A stretch of DNA of 20,905 bases from CAWGMT01 sp963823675 (GTDB lineage Bacteria; Planctomycetota; Planctomycetia; Isosphaerales; Isosphaeraceae), in the NCBI GenBank assembly GCA_963823675.1, contig CAWGMT010000027.1:1-20905 (forward strand), given 5' to 3'. The notes beneath the pieces are model-generated. The model ran no database searches. It saw only the letters and a list, made by a program, of their open reading frames with translations, and was not told where the DNA came from. A program made the translations under genes and the position numbers. Of the stretch, positions 6,950-14,700 are shown piece after piece (within the stretch, counting starts at the first letter, position 1; each line of letters begins with the position of its first letter).

Positions 6950-7218
6950 GACTGACCCTGTTCGGGGAACTCGCGAGGGAAGTTTTGCCAAGCCTCTGCC
7001 TGGGCCTCGTCGAGATCCTCCTTCAGGATCGCAAGGTTGAGGTCGGCGAAACAGCCCCGGAGGGGGCGAGGCTGATCCTTCGCCGGTGGGCACCCCTTGC
7101 TCGCGATCCCCTCGCGAAGCGATTCGACGAGTTGCTTGATGCTCTTGACAATCGGCTCCGGCAATCCGGCCAGATCGAGGATAGCGGAGCCAGGAGATGG
7201 TGTGACGTCGCTAGCCAT
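6946..7218 (-). CDS. Antitoxin-like protein paired with truncated VapC
   Basis: This is a 90-residue protein from ATG 7218 (a TTG at 7236 would add MRYDRF). It reads SAILDLAGLPEPIVKSIKQL, VESLREGIASKG, then a tail with EDLDEAQAEAWQNFPREFPE. The LPEPIV..I..LVESLR start and EAWxNFPREFPE end are what I recall from small planctomycete antitoxins encoded directly upstream of PIN toxins. The stop overlaps the toxin start (ATGA). No DNA-binding motif is obvious. Because the toxin is truncated, this gene is probably an orphan under little selection. Confidence 0.65.
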   Translation of the reverse strand: MASDVTPSPGSAILDLAGLPEPIVKSIKQLVESLREGIASKGCPPAKDQPRPLRGCFADLNLAILKEDLDEAQAEAWQNFPREFPEQGQS

Positions 7219-7236
7219 GAACCGATCGTACCGCAA

Positions 7237-7422
7237 GTCGCCTCCAAAACATTCCCCCGGGGACTGAGATCCGAGATCCGCGACCTGTTCGACGCCCTCG
7301 GGCGGTGACCGAAGAAAGAAAGATGGGCATCGGAAGATTGGCCAATCGCTGCCGCAAACCCACCGCGGTCGATCGCAAACCCGAACCGAAAGACGACGAG
7401 GACCGATCCGAACCCCACATTG
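7237..7422. other. Intergenic spacer between antitoxin and cassette C leader
   Basis: I see no supported gene. The spacer must hold the promoter of the divergent antitoxin gene (start 7218). A short open frame at 7305-7487 runs into the leader repeat and has no recognisable features. Confidence 0.3.
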
Positions 7423-7546
7423 GCAGATTCGAGCTTCACACTTCCATTCATCTCATAGGTATGCGAAAATCCCAGGGAATCCCCTAAGTCAAAATTGCGA
7501 AACACGAACTAAGCCGATTCTCCAGCCGAGTTGCGGGGGAAGAAGG
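7423..7546 (+). promoter_or_regulatory. Cassette leader, copy C, with ribosome binding site
   Basis: Blocks in order: gcagattcgagcttcacact, ataggtatgcgaaaatccc, aatcccctaagtcaaaattg, cgaaacacgaactaagccga and ttctccagccgagttgcggg. It ends in a purine-rich gggggaagaagg directly before the sigma ATG (7547), which provides the Shine-Dalgarno region. From 7483 to the sigma start it is identical to copy D. Conservation in four copies suggests the promoter or another regulatory element of the sigma operon, possibly autoregulated (inference). Confidence 0.7.
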
Positions 7547-8126
7547 ATGAGCACCGCAGAGCGGGGTGAACTGACCGCCATGCTCAGCGAAGTCCGCGCG
7601 GGATGTCCCGACGCCAAGGATCGTCTGATCCGGGCCATCTACGGTGAGTTGCTGCGCACGGCCCAAGGACTGATGCGGCACGAGCGCCGCGACCACACGC
7701 TTGAGCCTGGCGCCCTGGTCCATGAGGCTGTGCTGCGTCTCCTCGGCGGAGATGCCCTGGCCGAGATCTCTGACGGGCGCAAGCTTCCGCGCCGCTGCGG
7801 CTCAGGCGATGCGCCAGGTGCTCGTCGACCATGCCCGGCGGCGCAACGCTCGCAAGCGCGAGGGCCAACGCGCCCGGGTGCCCCTCGACGATGTCCTGGC
7901 GACCTTCGAAGCGCGGGGGTTGGACGTGATCGATCTGCACCAGGCGCTCGAGCGCTTGGCCCAGGCGTACCCGCGCCAGGCGGAGGTCGTGACACTGCGT
8001 TTCTTCGGCGGGCTTTCCACCCCCGACGTTGTCGAGACCCTGGGGGTCTCGGACACGACCGTTGAGAGCGACTGGCGGTTCGCGCGTGCCTGGCTGCGCG
8101 GCCAGCTTGGAGGCTCGGAACAATGA
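7547..8126 (+). pseudogene. ECF sigma factor (TIGR02999 / Sigma70_ECF), copy C, one frameshift
   Basis: Region 2-like sequence (CPDAKDRLIRAIYGELLRTA, RDHTLEPGALVHEAVLRLL) is in the first frame. Region 4 (QAYPRQAEVVTLRFFGGLST, VVETLGVSDTTVESDWRFAR) is in the next frame, ending at TGA 8124-8126. The break is in ISDGR-KL: compared with copy B (gggcgcaacctccgc) this copy reads gggcgcaagcttccgc, one base too many. Removing one base restores exactly 193 codons including stop. Planctomycete sigma factors of this type are often encoded next to Ser/Thr kinases and lack a classical anti-sigma gene. The stop overlaps the kinase start (ATGA at 8123-8126). Whether the gene is dead or the extra base is an error is undecided. 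Confidence 0.8.
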
Positions 8127-11100
8127 CTCCCGAATGCGGCCAGCGGGTCTATGCGGTCTTTGAGGCGGCCCTCAAATGCGGTCAGGCCGGTCGTGCGGCC
8201 CTGATCAAGGAGCTGTCTGGCGACGACCCACAACTGGCCGCCGAAGTCGAGCGACTCCTTACCCAGGACGCGGAGGCGGAGCGGGATCGCTTCATGGCAG
8301 ACCCGGCCTCGACGGACCGGGACGCACCACGACGCGATGAGTCTTCTCATGGCAAATCCGACTTCGACTCGGAGCAAAGCCCGGAAGGAACGAGCACGGA
8401 GAAGCCGATTCCGGCGACCGCGCTGCCACCGGGGTTGGCCGAACACCCCGATTACGCGATCAAGCGGGAACTCGGCTGGGGGGGAATGGGCGTTGTCTAC
8501 CTGGCCGAGAATCGGCTGATGGGGCGGCACGAGGCGCTCAAGGTGATCGGCTGGCAGATCACGCCGCGCCCCGAGATGCTCGAACGCTTCCTTCGCGAGA
8601 TCCGGGCCGTCGCGAAGCTCCATCACCCCAACATCGTTACGGCCTACCATGCCGTCCGGCTTGGCGAGAGCATCGTACTCGCGATGGAGTACGTCAACGG
8701 GCTCGACCTGTCCCGGATCGTCAAGGCGCGCGGGCCGCTACCGGTGGCCAACGCTTGCAGCTACATCCATCAGGCGGCGCTGGGCCTCGAGCACGCCCAC
8801 GAGCGAGGCATGGTCCACCGGGATATCAAGCCCAGCAACCTCATGCTCGCCCGCCAATGCAACCGCGACGTGGTCAAGGTGCTCGACTTCGGATTGGGCA
8901 AGATCAGAAGCAACGGGCCGACAGACTGGACGCTGACCCACGAGGGCCAGATGCTCGGCACGCCCGACTTCATCGCGCCCGAGCAAATCAGCGACGCGGG
9001 CCGGGCCGACATTCGCGCCGACATCTACAGTCTGGGATGTACCCTGTATTTCCTCCTGACCGGCCGCCCGCCGTTCGGGGGGACCAGCCTTTACGACATC
9101 CTCCAGGCGCACCACTCGGTGGAGGCGACGCCTCTGAACCTGGTGCGTGCGGAGGTGCCCGGGGAGCTGGCGGCATTAGTGGGCAAGATGATGGCGAAAG
9201 ATCCGGAGCAGCGATTCCAGTCGCCCGCCGAGGTGGCCGAGGCACTGACGCCATTCCTCGACGCGGGCACGCACCCAGAGTCCGCATCGAGCTCGATGGG
9301 GACGGAGCGTCCGCCCGCGGGAGTGAAACCGAGCCCGAAGGTTACGCCCACGCCGGCTGCAGTGTCTCGCCCTCCTTGGGTCTGGGCGACGGCGGCCACG
9401 CTGCTCTTCATGGTCGTCGCCGCCTCGGTGCTGATCATCAGGACCCGGAACGGGACGATCGTTTTTGAGAACCTGCCGGAGCAGTCGGTTGTCACCGTGG
9501 ACGGCGAAATTCTCACGGTCGAATGGCCGGACGGGAAAGGCAAGGGTCGCGCACAGATCAGTATCTCGCCTGGCAAACGCTCAATCGCGGTCAAGGTCAA
9601 TGGCGTTCGAGTGAGTGGCGAAGAGGTGGATGTCGAGGCGGGGGGGCTTAGACGGTTTGTAGTCAGGATGGCTCAAATACCAGTGATCGCCGAGCCACCG
9701 CTTCCGCCCAGCGGTCCGTCTGACACCCAAATGATTCGCGCCAAGAACTCGATCGGGATGTCATTGGTGGTCATCCCCGCTGGGCAGTTTGTCATGGGCT
9801 GTCCCGACTGCGGCGCAAACGACGCGCCGCCCCACCGGGTGCGAATCAGCCAGCCGTTTTACTTGGGTGCCTGTGAAGTCACTCAAGAGCAGTATCAGAC
9901 GATCATGGGGAACAATCCGAGTCGATTCTTGGGCCAGCCCAGGAACCCTGTGAACAGTGTGACTTGGGTCAACGCTGTGACCTTTTGCAATAGGCTCAGT
10001 CAGCGCGAGAACCTTCCCGAGTATTACCGCATCGCTGATCGGGACAAGGTTACAATTCGGGGTGGGATCGGGTACCGATTACCCACCGAGGCGGAGTGGG
10101 AATATGCCTGCCGGGCAGGAGATCCCAATAACCGCCCGTTCGACGACGACGCCCATCTGGGTCAATTTGCCTGGATGATGACTAACAGCGTTGGAACGAC
10201 CCACGCCGTTGGCGAAAAGGCGGCTAACTCGTTCGGCCTCTACGACATGTATGGCAACGTTTGGGAATGGTGCTGGGATTGGTTGGGGGATTATCCGACG
10301 CACGTGCTGACCGATCCCAAAGGTCCGGATACCGGGACGGTGCGCGTCCTGCACGGCAACGGCTGGTATAACGGCGATCATCGATCTTGTCGTCCGTCGT
10401 GGCGTCACTACGAAAGGCCCGGGAGAACATCCCCAAATCACGATTTTGGTTTCCGCGTCGCCGCAGGCGGCACGGATGGCTTACCCATCATCTGTGCCGA
10501 AAGCCCGGCTCGCACGTCCAGGGGTAAGGCACGAGCGCTACCGCTTGGCGGGAGTTCCCATCCGCGGTCGACCCCGGAGACGATCGTGAACACGATCGGG
10601 ATGGAGTTGACGCTGATTCCAGCGGGCGATTTCGCGATGGGCTCGCCAGATAACGACGTCGACGCTCTTCCCGACGAAAGGCCCCAACATCCGGTTCGGA
10701 TCAGTAAGGCGTTCTACCTGGGAATCCACGAAGTCACGCGAGGCCGATTTCGCCAGTTCGCCGAGAAGACGGGTTACCGAACCGACGCCGAGAAGGACCC
10801 CGAAGGTGGCTGGGGCTGGAGTCGAAGCGCTCGCTTCGAGCCAAGCCCGAGATACACATGGCTCAACCCCGGATTCGAGCAAACCGACGAGCATCCGGCG
10901 GTCATCGTAAGCTGGAACGACGCGGTGGAGTTTTGTAAGTGGCTAAGCCGGACCGAGGGCAAGACCTATCGGTTGCCGACCGAAGCGGAATGGGAATATG
11001 CCTGTCGAGCAGGGACGACAACCAGGTTTTTTTGCGGGAACGACCCTGAGACACTCGCGGCAGTCGCGAACGTACGGGACGGCACTTTATGCGGAATGTA

Positions 11101-11425
11101 TCCGGGCTTGAGGGAGATGATCGCGGCGAAGGACGGCTTCGGCTACACCGCGCCGGTCGGTCAATTCAAGCCGAACAACTTCGGGCTGTACGACATGCAC
11201 GGCAACGTCCATGAGTGGTGCAGCGACGGGTACGACGAGAAGTACTACAGGCATTCGCCCGGCGTAGACCCTTCTGGTTCGCCAGCCTCAATCCGGGCGT
11301 TCCGCGGCGGCGGTTGGGTCGATAGACCCATGGACGTTCGCTCGGCCGGCCGCCACCGGGAGCGACCGAATTATCAGATAGGCCACGTGGGCTTTCGCGT
11401 GGCGATGGAGCAGTCGCCCCCGTGA
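8123..11425 (+). CDS. Transmembrane Ser/Thr protein kinase fused to PEGA-like and two SUMF1 (FGE-sulfatase-like) domains
   Basis: The 1100-residue protein is intact. An N-terminal ~110-residue segment (ELSGDDPQLAAEVERLL) precedes a Hanks-type kinase at ~111-380: P-loop GWGGMG (118-123), Lys140, Glu159, catalytic HRDIKPSN (Asp234, Lys236, Asn239), DFG (255-257) and APE (285-287). One TM helix lies at ~419-439, followed by a PEGA-like beta domain (~443-515; FENLPEQSVVTVDGE) and SUMF1 domains at ~541-781 and ~823-1094, each with RLPTEAEWEYACRAG and GLYDM.GNV.EW. The TM helix puts the kinase inside and SUMF1 outside the cytoplasm. Domain 1 keeps one Cys (RSCRPSWR) near the FGE active site and domain 2 none, so neither looks like a true formylglycine generator; ligand binding is more likely. 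ATGA overlap with the sigma gene implies translational coupling and suggests that the kinase controls that sigma factor. Confidence 0.9.
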   Translation: MTPECGQRVYAVFEAALKCGQAGRAALIKELSGDDPQLAAEVERLLTQDAEAERDRFMADPASTDRDAPRRDESSHGKSDFDSEQSPEGTSTEKPIPATALPPGLAEHPDYAIKRELGWGGMGVVYLAENRLMGRHEALKVIGWQITPRPEMLERFLREIRAVAKLHHPNIVTAYHAVRLGESIVLAMEYVNGLDLSRIVKARGPLPVANACSYIHQAALGLEHAHERGMVHRDIKPSNLMLARQCNRDVVKVLDFGLGKIRSNGPTDWTLTHEGQMLGTPDFIAPEQISDAGRADIRADIYSLGCTLYFLLTGRPPFGGTSLYDILQAHHSVEATPLNLVRAEVPGELAALVGKMMAKDPEQRFQSPAEVAEALTPFLDAGTHPESASSSMGTERPPAGVKPSPKVTPTPAAVSRPPWVWATAATLLFMVVAASVLIIRTRNGTIVFENLPEQSVVTVDGEILTVEWPDGKGKGRAQISISPGKRSIAVKVNGVRVSGEEVDVEAGGLRRFVVRMAQIPVIAEPPLPPSGPSDTQMIRAKNSIGMSLVVIPAGQFVMGCPDCGANDAPPHRVRISQPFYLGACEVTQEQYQTIMGNNPSRFLGQPRNPVNSVTWVNAVTFCNRLSQRENLPEYYRIADRDKVTIRGGIGYRLPTEAEWEYACRAGDPNNRPFDDDAHLGQFAWMMTNSVGTTHAVGEKAANSFGLYDMYGNVWEWCWDWLGDYPTHVLTDPKGPDTGTVRVLHGNGWYNGDHRSCRPSWRHYERPGRTSPNHDFGFRVAAGGTDGLPIICAESPARTSRGKARALPLGGSSHPRSTPETIVNTIGMELTLIPAGDFAMGSPDNDVDALPDERPQHPVRISKAFYLGIHEVTRGRFRQFAEKTGYRTDAEKDPEGGWGWSRSARFEPSPRYTWLNPGFEQTDEHPAVIVSWNDAVEFCKWLSRTEGKTYRLPTEAEWEYACRAGTTTRFFCGNDPETLAAVANVRDGTLCGMYPGLREMIAAKDGFGYTAPVGQFKPNNFGLYDMHGNVHEWCSDGYDEKYYRHSPGVDPSGSPASIRAFRGGGWVDRPMDVRSAGRHRERPNYQIGHVGFRVAMEQSPP

Positions 11426-11649
11426 GCCCGAATTGACCGTTTCAAGCGCTGTGCGATCCAGCCCCGAAATTAATCTTCGTGGGGAGCCCTCGTCGTTGTC
11501 AGATGCGGGCTGGTCGATACGCTGCCCCCACCACCTTGATCTTCCGGATTTGTGAAGTATCATGAGAGTTGTTGAGCGATTGGGTCACGCCGGAGAGCGT
11601 CATGGCCAAGGCGGCGGCTGACGGCATCGCCGGGGGCAAGCCGAAGCGC
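11426..11649 (+). other. Spacer between kinase operon and higBA
   Basis: No hairpin with a T-tract was found, so no terminator is called. An in-frame extension of higB upstream to a TTG at 11569 exists, but its residues are not family-like. The higBA promoter should lie here. Confidence 0.3.
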
Positions 11650-11943
11650 ATGCATATCATCTCGCGCAGGAAGCTGCGCGAATTCTCTCAGGATCATCAC
11701 GATGCGAAGGAGGCTTTGGACCACTGGTACAACACCACCCGCAAGGCCCGATGGCGGAACTACTCCGATCTGCGGGCCACGTTCGGCAGCGCCGACCAGG
11801 TCGGCCACTTCATCGTCTTCAATATTGGAGGCAACAAGTACCGCCTGATCGCCCGTATCTTCTACGAAGACGCTGTGATCTTAATTCGACACGTATTGAC
11901 CCATAAAGAGTATAGGCGGGGCCATTGGAAGACCGAGTTGTAA
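11650..11943 (+). CDS. higB: HigB-family mRNA interferase toxin
   Basis: This is a 97-residue protein starting at ATG 11650: MHIISRRKLREFSQDHHDAK, WYNTTRKARWRNYSDLRATF, then VFNIGGNKYRLIARIFYED and a C-terminal VLTHKEYRRGHWK. These are hallmarks of the HigB branch of the RelE superfamily, ribosome-dependent mRNA endonucleases with a basic patch and a conserved C-terminal THxEY...W. The length fits the family. I chose this ATG because homologues begin MHxIS; the open frame extends upstream to 11569 without family-like residues. The toxin precedes its antitoxin, the usual hig gene order. It appears intact and would be toxic if the antitoxin downstream were dead. Confidence 0.9.
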   Translation: MHIISRRKLREFSQDHHDAKEALDHWYNTTRKARWRNYSDLRATFGSADQVGHFIVFNIGGNKYRLIARIFYEDAVILIRHVLTHKEYRRGHWKTEL

Positions 11944-12034
11944 CCGTGAGGGCCGGTTTCGCGTCGAGGCCGGTGCGCTTCGAGATTGGATTCATCGCCC
12001 GAGTTCGTCATCGGTGGCCAGGGGAGGTATTGCG

Positions 12035-12470
12035 ATGGCCGGGAAAGGCACTACCACGTCGCGCGGCGGAAAGCGCACGCGCCCTAGACTACTTGGACCT
12101 GGTCCGGGAATTGCCGCTCCGGCCGATCCGCTCGGAGGCCGAGTTGGACAGAGCGATCGCCATGGTCGACAGCCTGAGCGACCGAGCAACGTTGTCTCCG
12201 GACGAGCACGACTACTTGCTCGTTCTTGCCGGGCTCATCGAGGACTACGAAGACGAACACCATCCGATTCCGGTGGTCACCGGCGTCCCAATGTTGCGCT
12301 TTCTCATCGAGTCGAAAGGCATCCCCCAGGCCCGTGTCGCGGCCGAGGCGGGCATCGCGGAATCGACGCTCTCCGAGATCCTGGCGGGAAAGCGGAAGCT
12401 GGGGGTTAAGTATATCCGCGACCTGGCCGAGTATTTCAAGGTGGACCCGGGACTGCTCATCCCCGGCTGA
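12035..12470 (+). CDS. higA: HigA-family XRE antitoxin (N-terminus in doubt)
   Basis: The body is clear: YLDLVRELPLRPIRSEAELD, then an acidic linker, then an XRE helix-turn-helix (MLRFLIESKG, AEAGIAESTLSEILAGKRKL, YIRDLAEYFKVDPGLLIPG). HigA binds HigB and represses its own operon. Two starts compete. ATG 12035 has a good ribosome site (ggggaggta at 12021-12029) and gives MAGKGTTTSRGGKR, which looks like a HigA N-terminus, but its frame departs from the body. TTG 12030 is in frame with the body but gives RWPGKALPRRAAESARA. A one- or two-base indel near 12070-12090 would reconcile them. The gene follows higB after a gap of about 90 bp. Expression of a working antitoxin is likely if higB is intact (inference). 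Confidence 0.8.
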
Positions 12471-12908
12471 ATTCGCCAGACAAGAGCTTTCCGGATCATC
12501 GCGCCACTCCGACTCGTCGATCCCAAAGGGGGCTAGGCCACCGTGCCGTATTGGGTCCCAACCCCACAGGCGACTGGTTCGTCGCTGCGATATCGTGCAT
12601 TGCGGAGCGTCGAATTGAGGGCGACGAGAATTCTCCCTCCCGCCGAAGTGTCCCACTCGCACCCTCAAACGGACCGGCGGCCAATCGAGGACAACGTTCC
12701 GGTTTGGGTACATCCTGCATTCTGGTCAATGGTCCGGGTCAGTTTCGATCGAGTGCGGAGGTGCAGCATGCCGCAGTGCTGGCTGTCGCGAGCGTGATCC
12801 AGTGTCAGCTCATCATTTCGAGAGTAATCCATTATCATTTCATCATTTCGGGCAAGAATGATCAACTGACACTGAATTCGCGAAGATAATCTCGACCGAT
12901 CTGATCGC
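12471..12908. other. Gene-free interval between higA and PEP-CTERM gene
   Basis: No frame has family-like content or a good start. The only structure I can see is the inverted-repeat element at 12800-12874. The segment from about 12790 to 12890 is noticeably AT-richer than its surroundings. Confidence 0.4.
12800..12874. repeat. 75-bp inverted-repeat element (possible IS-end or MITE remnant)
   Basis: The left end cagtgtcagctcatcatt (12800-12817) and the reverse complement of the right end (12857-12874, cagtgtcagttgatcatt) match at 16 of 18 positions. Inside, tcatcatttcg occurs twice (12810-12820 and 12840-12850). The interior is AT-rich compared with the host DNA. This looks like abutted or collapsed ends of an insertion sequence, or a very short non-autonomous element. 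It lies 35 bp beyond the stop of the PEP-CTERM gene. Confidence 0.7.
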
Positions 12909-13715
12909 TCACTTTTGCCTGTCACCGAACGGCTTTCGAATTCTGGAGCAGCAGGTGGCGAGGCCGAAGACCACGGCGATGGCCGCCAGCGTCAGCGCCT
13001 GGGGTTCGGGAATCGTGCCGGACTGGACCTCGAAGAGGCTTGTGTTGCCTTGGCCCGCGTTGTCCGAGCCAAAATGAGCGCCTCCTGCGTCGGGGAATTG
13101 AGTTTCTCCCTGATAACCGCTGATCCGGACTACTCCGTCGATATACAGGTCCGCCGTCATCGTGGTTGCGTCGTAAACGAGCTGGTAGAGCTGATAACTC
13201 GTGCCGGAGCCGGTCAACGTGTAGGAAGGGCCCTCGATATAGAAATGGCCGTGGCCGTTTCCAGCGTAGGAAGTGGCGAGGTAGGCAACGGTGTCGCCGT
13301 TGGTATTCAGCCCCAAGGCGAGGTCAAATCGCCTTCCATTACCGAAGTTGACGGTATCGTCGACGCTCGGGTAGAAGTTCGCTCCCGGTGCGTTCATGGG
13401 ACCGCCGGGGACACGGGCGAGCAAGGTCATCGTGAATCCTACCGTGGCGAGTTCGTGATTCTGAGCGGCCGTGAAGTTTTGGATGTAGTAGGCCTGTGTC
13501 CCGTCGCTCAGCGCGGTGATGTTCCAGGCGTCGTATCCCATGTCGTCATGGACGGGTCCGACACTCGACGAGCCGAAAAGGCTTTCAAAACCGAATCCTT
13601 CGGTCGTGGGGTCATTAGCGCCCTGGTGCAACGCAAAACTGCCGGCGTGTGAGGGCCGAGCCCACATCACCTGCACAATAAGCGCCAGTACTAACCATTT
13701 CATTTGCTTCTGCAT
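12909..13715 (-). CDS. PEP-CTERM sorting domain exported protein
   Basis: This is a 268-residue protein starting at ATG 13715 with a strong ribosome site (aggag, 8 nt upstream). It has a signal peptide at residues 1-24 (KWLVLALIVQVMW, cleavage near SHAGS). The middle, ~25-230, resembles a lectin/glucanase-like jelly-roll fold in pattern only (FYIEGPSYTL, ADLYIDGVVR); I do not assign a function. The C-terminus is IPEPQALTLAAIAVVFGLA, then a Cys pair and a basic tail RIRKPFGDRQK, the tripartite PEP-CTERM signal handled by exosortase-type systems that link proteins to the outer surface or exopolysaccharide. It lies 60 bp downstream of a second PEP-CTERM gene and may share its transcript. No defect is visible. 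Confidence 0.85.
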   Translation of the reverse strand: MQKQMKWLVLALIVQVMWARPSHAGSFALHQGANDPTTEGFGFESLFGSSSVGPVHDDMGYDAWNITALSDGTQAYYIQNFTAAQNHELATVGFTMTLLARVPGGPMNAPGANFYPSVDDTVNFGNGRRFDLALGLNTNGDTVAYLATSYAGNGHGHFYIEGPSYTLTGSGTSYQLYQLVYDATTMTADLYIDGVVRISGYQGETQFPDAGGAHFGSDNAGQGNTSLFEVQSGTIPEPQALTLAAIAVVFGLATCCSRIRKPFGDRQK

Positions 13716-13775
13716 CGGAATGCTCCTGAGATCCGGGAGGGTAAGGTGTCCGAACGAAAACGTGTCGGGAACCGC

Positions 13776-14535
13776 TTAACGACCGTTCTGCAGACAACCC
13801 GTTCCTGCCACCTTTTGCCTGCCGACGCTTGCGAAACGACTTCGGTGCGGCTGCCAATACAGCGAGCCGCACGCCACACTCGCGATGATGCCCAGGACGA
13901 GTGACGACGGCTCGGGAACGCTCGCGGACTGGACCGTGGCGGACAACCCAGTTGAAAGGTTGTTGTAATTGGTGGCGCCGTTGACCATGAAGTCGATGGT
14001 GTCGCCCTTCGCCAGGGAGACGTCGAAGCTGAAGTCCACCGTCTGACCGAAAGAGCTGATGGTCGTGGGTGCCAGCAGCTTCGTGGCTGAGTTTTCCAGG
14101 ATCTCGACGGTGTGGCTGTTTTCCGAAGGTATCGATCCCCTGGAAGAGGCCGGTGATCGACCACATCCCGGCACTCGGGGCCGTCCAGCGGGTGATGTCG
14201 GATTTCTGGACCTGTGGATCCATACCCAGCAGGTTTAGCGGCAGAACAATGGTCGCGAACGAGACCGTGCTGGCAGTCGTGTTCTTGAAGGTGTTGACAC
14301 TGTCGGGGGTGAAGAGCCCATCCCACCAGCTATCTACACCTTGGGCAAGGACGTTATGCCGGGCATGAGTCAGCAACTGAGGTCCCGAGCCGGTATCGTA
14401 CAAATAGCTCCACTGACCATTCGGGTTGCCGGAGAGGGAAAAATCGGCGACGGCGTTATAGGTGCTGCCGGCCTTGAGTTCCGGAAGCGGAAAGACCAAA
14501 AGGCTGAGAGTCATCATCAACTGGATTCGTTTCAT
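13776..14535 (-). pseudogene. Second PEP-CTERM exported protein, one frameshift
   Basis: The start is ATG 14535 with aaaggag 8 nt upstream, giving a signal peptide (MKRIQLMMTLSLLVFPLPEL, cleavage near KAGST). Frame 1 continues through NAVADFSLSGNPNGQWSYLY and WTAPSAGMWSITGLFQGIDT. Near 14115-14125 the frame changes and the protein continues as SENSHTVEILENSATKLLA, FGQTVDFSFDVSLAKGDTID, ending VPEPSSLVLGIIASVACGSL and a basic tail, a clear PEP-CTERM signal. Corrected length is about 253 residues. The N-terminal pattern DFS...NPNGQWSYLY and the later GDTIDFMVN recall jelly-roll-like exported proteins of planctomycetes, function unknown. It is transcribed divergently from the cassette D leader. 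Confidence 0.75.
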
Positions 14536-14589
14536 CGAGTTGCTCCTTTCGTCGCCAGAGTTCATCGGCGTTGGTTCACTTTTCGGTCC

Positions 14590-14700
14590 TGAACCTTGCA
14601 TTCGCCCCATCGGTATGCGAAAACTCCAGGCAATCCCCTAAGTCAAAATTGCGAAACACGAACTAAGCCGATTCTCCAGCCGAGTTGCGGGGGAAGAAGG
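14590..14700 (+). promoter_or_regulatory. Cassette leader, copy D, with ribosome binding site
   Basis: The leader homology starts at about 14590 (tgaaccttgcattcgcccca), later than in copies A-C, because it abuts the 5' region of the divergent PEP-CTERM gene. From aatcccctaagtc (14632) to the ATG at 14701 it is identical to copy C, ending gggggaagaagg. The 5' truncation shows that the distal gcagat...cacact block is not shared by every copy. Confidence 0.7.

Noticed and set aside
7765..7800. Programmed ribosomal frameshift in the sigma gene
   Set aside because: The two copies need shifts of opposite direction, and there is no slippery heptamer with a downstream structure conserved in both.
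8123..11425. SUMF1 domains as active formylglycine-generating enzyme for a sulfatase
   Set aside because: The two active-site cysteines expected near the GGS(Y/W) motif are not both present in either domain, and no sulfatase gene is in the window.
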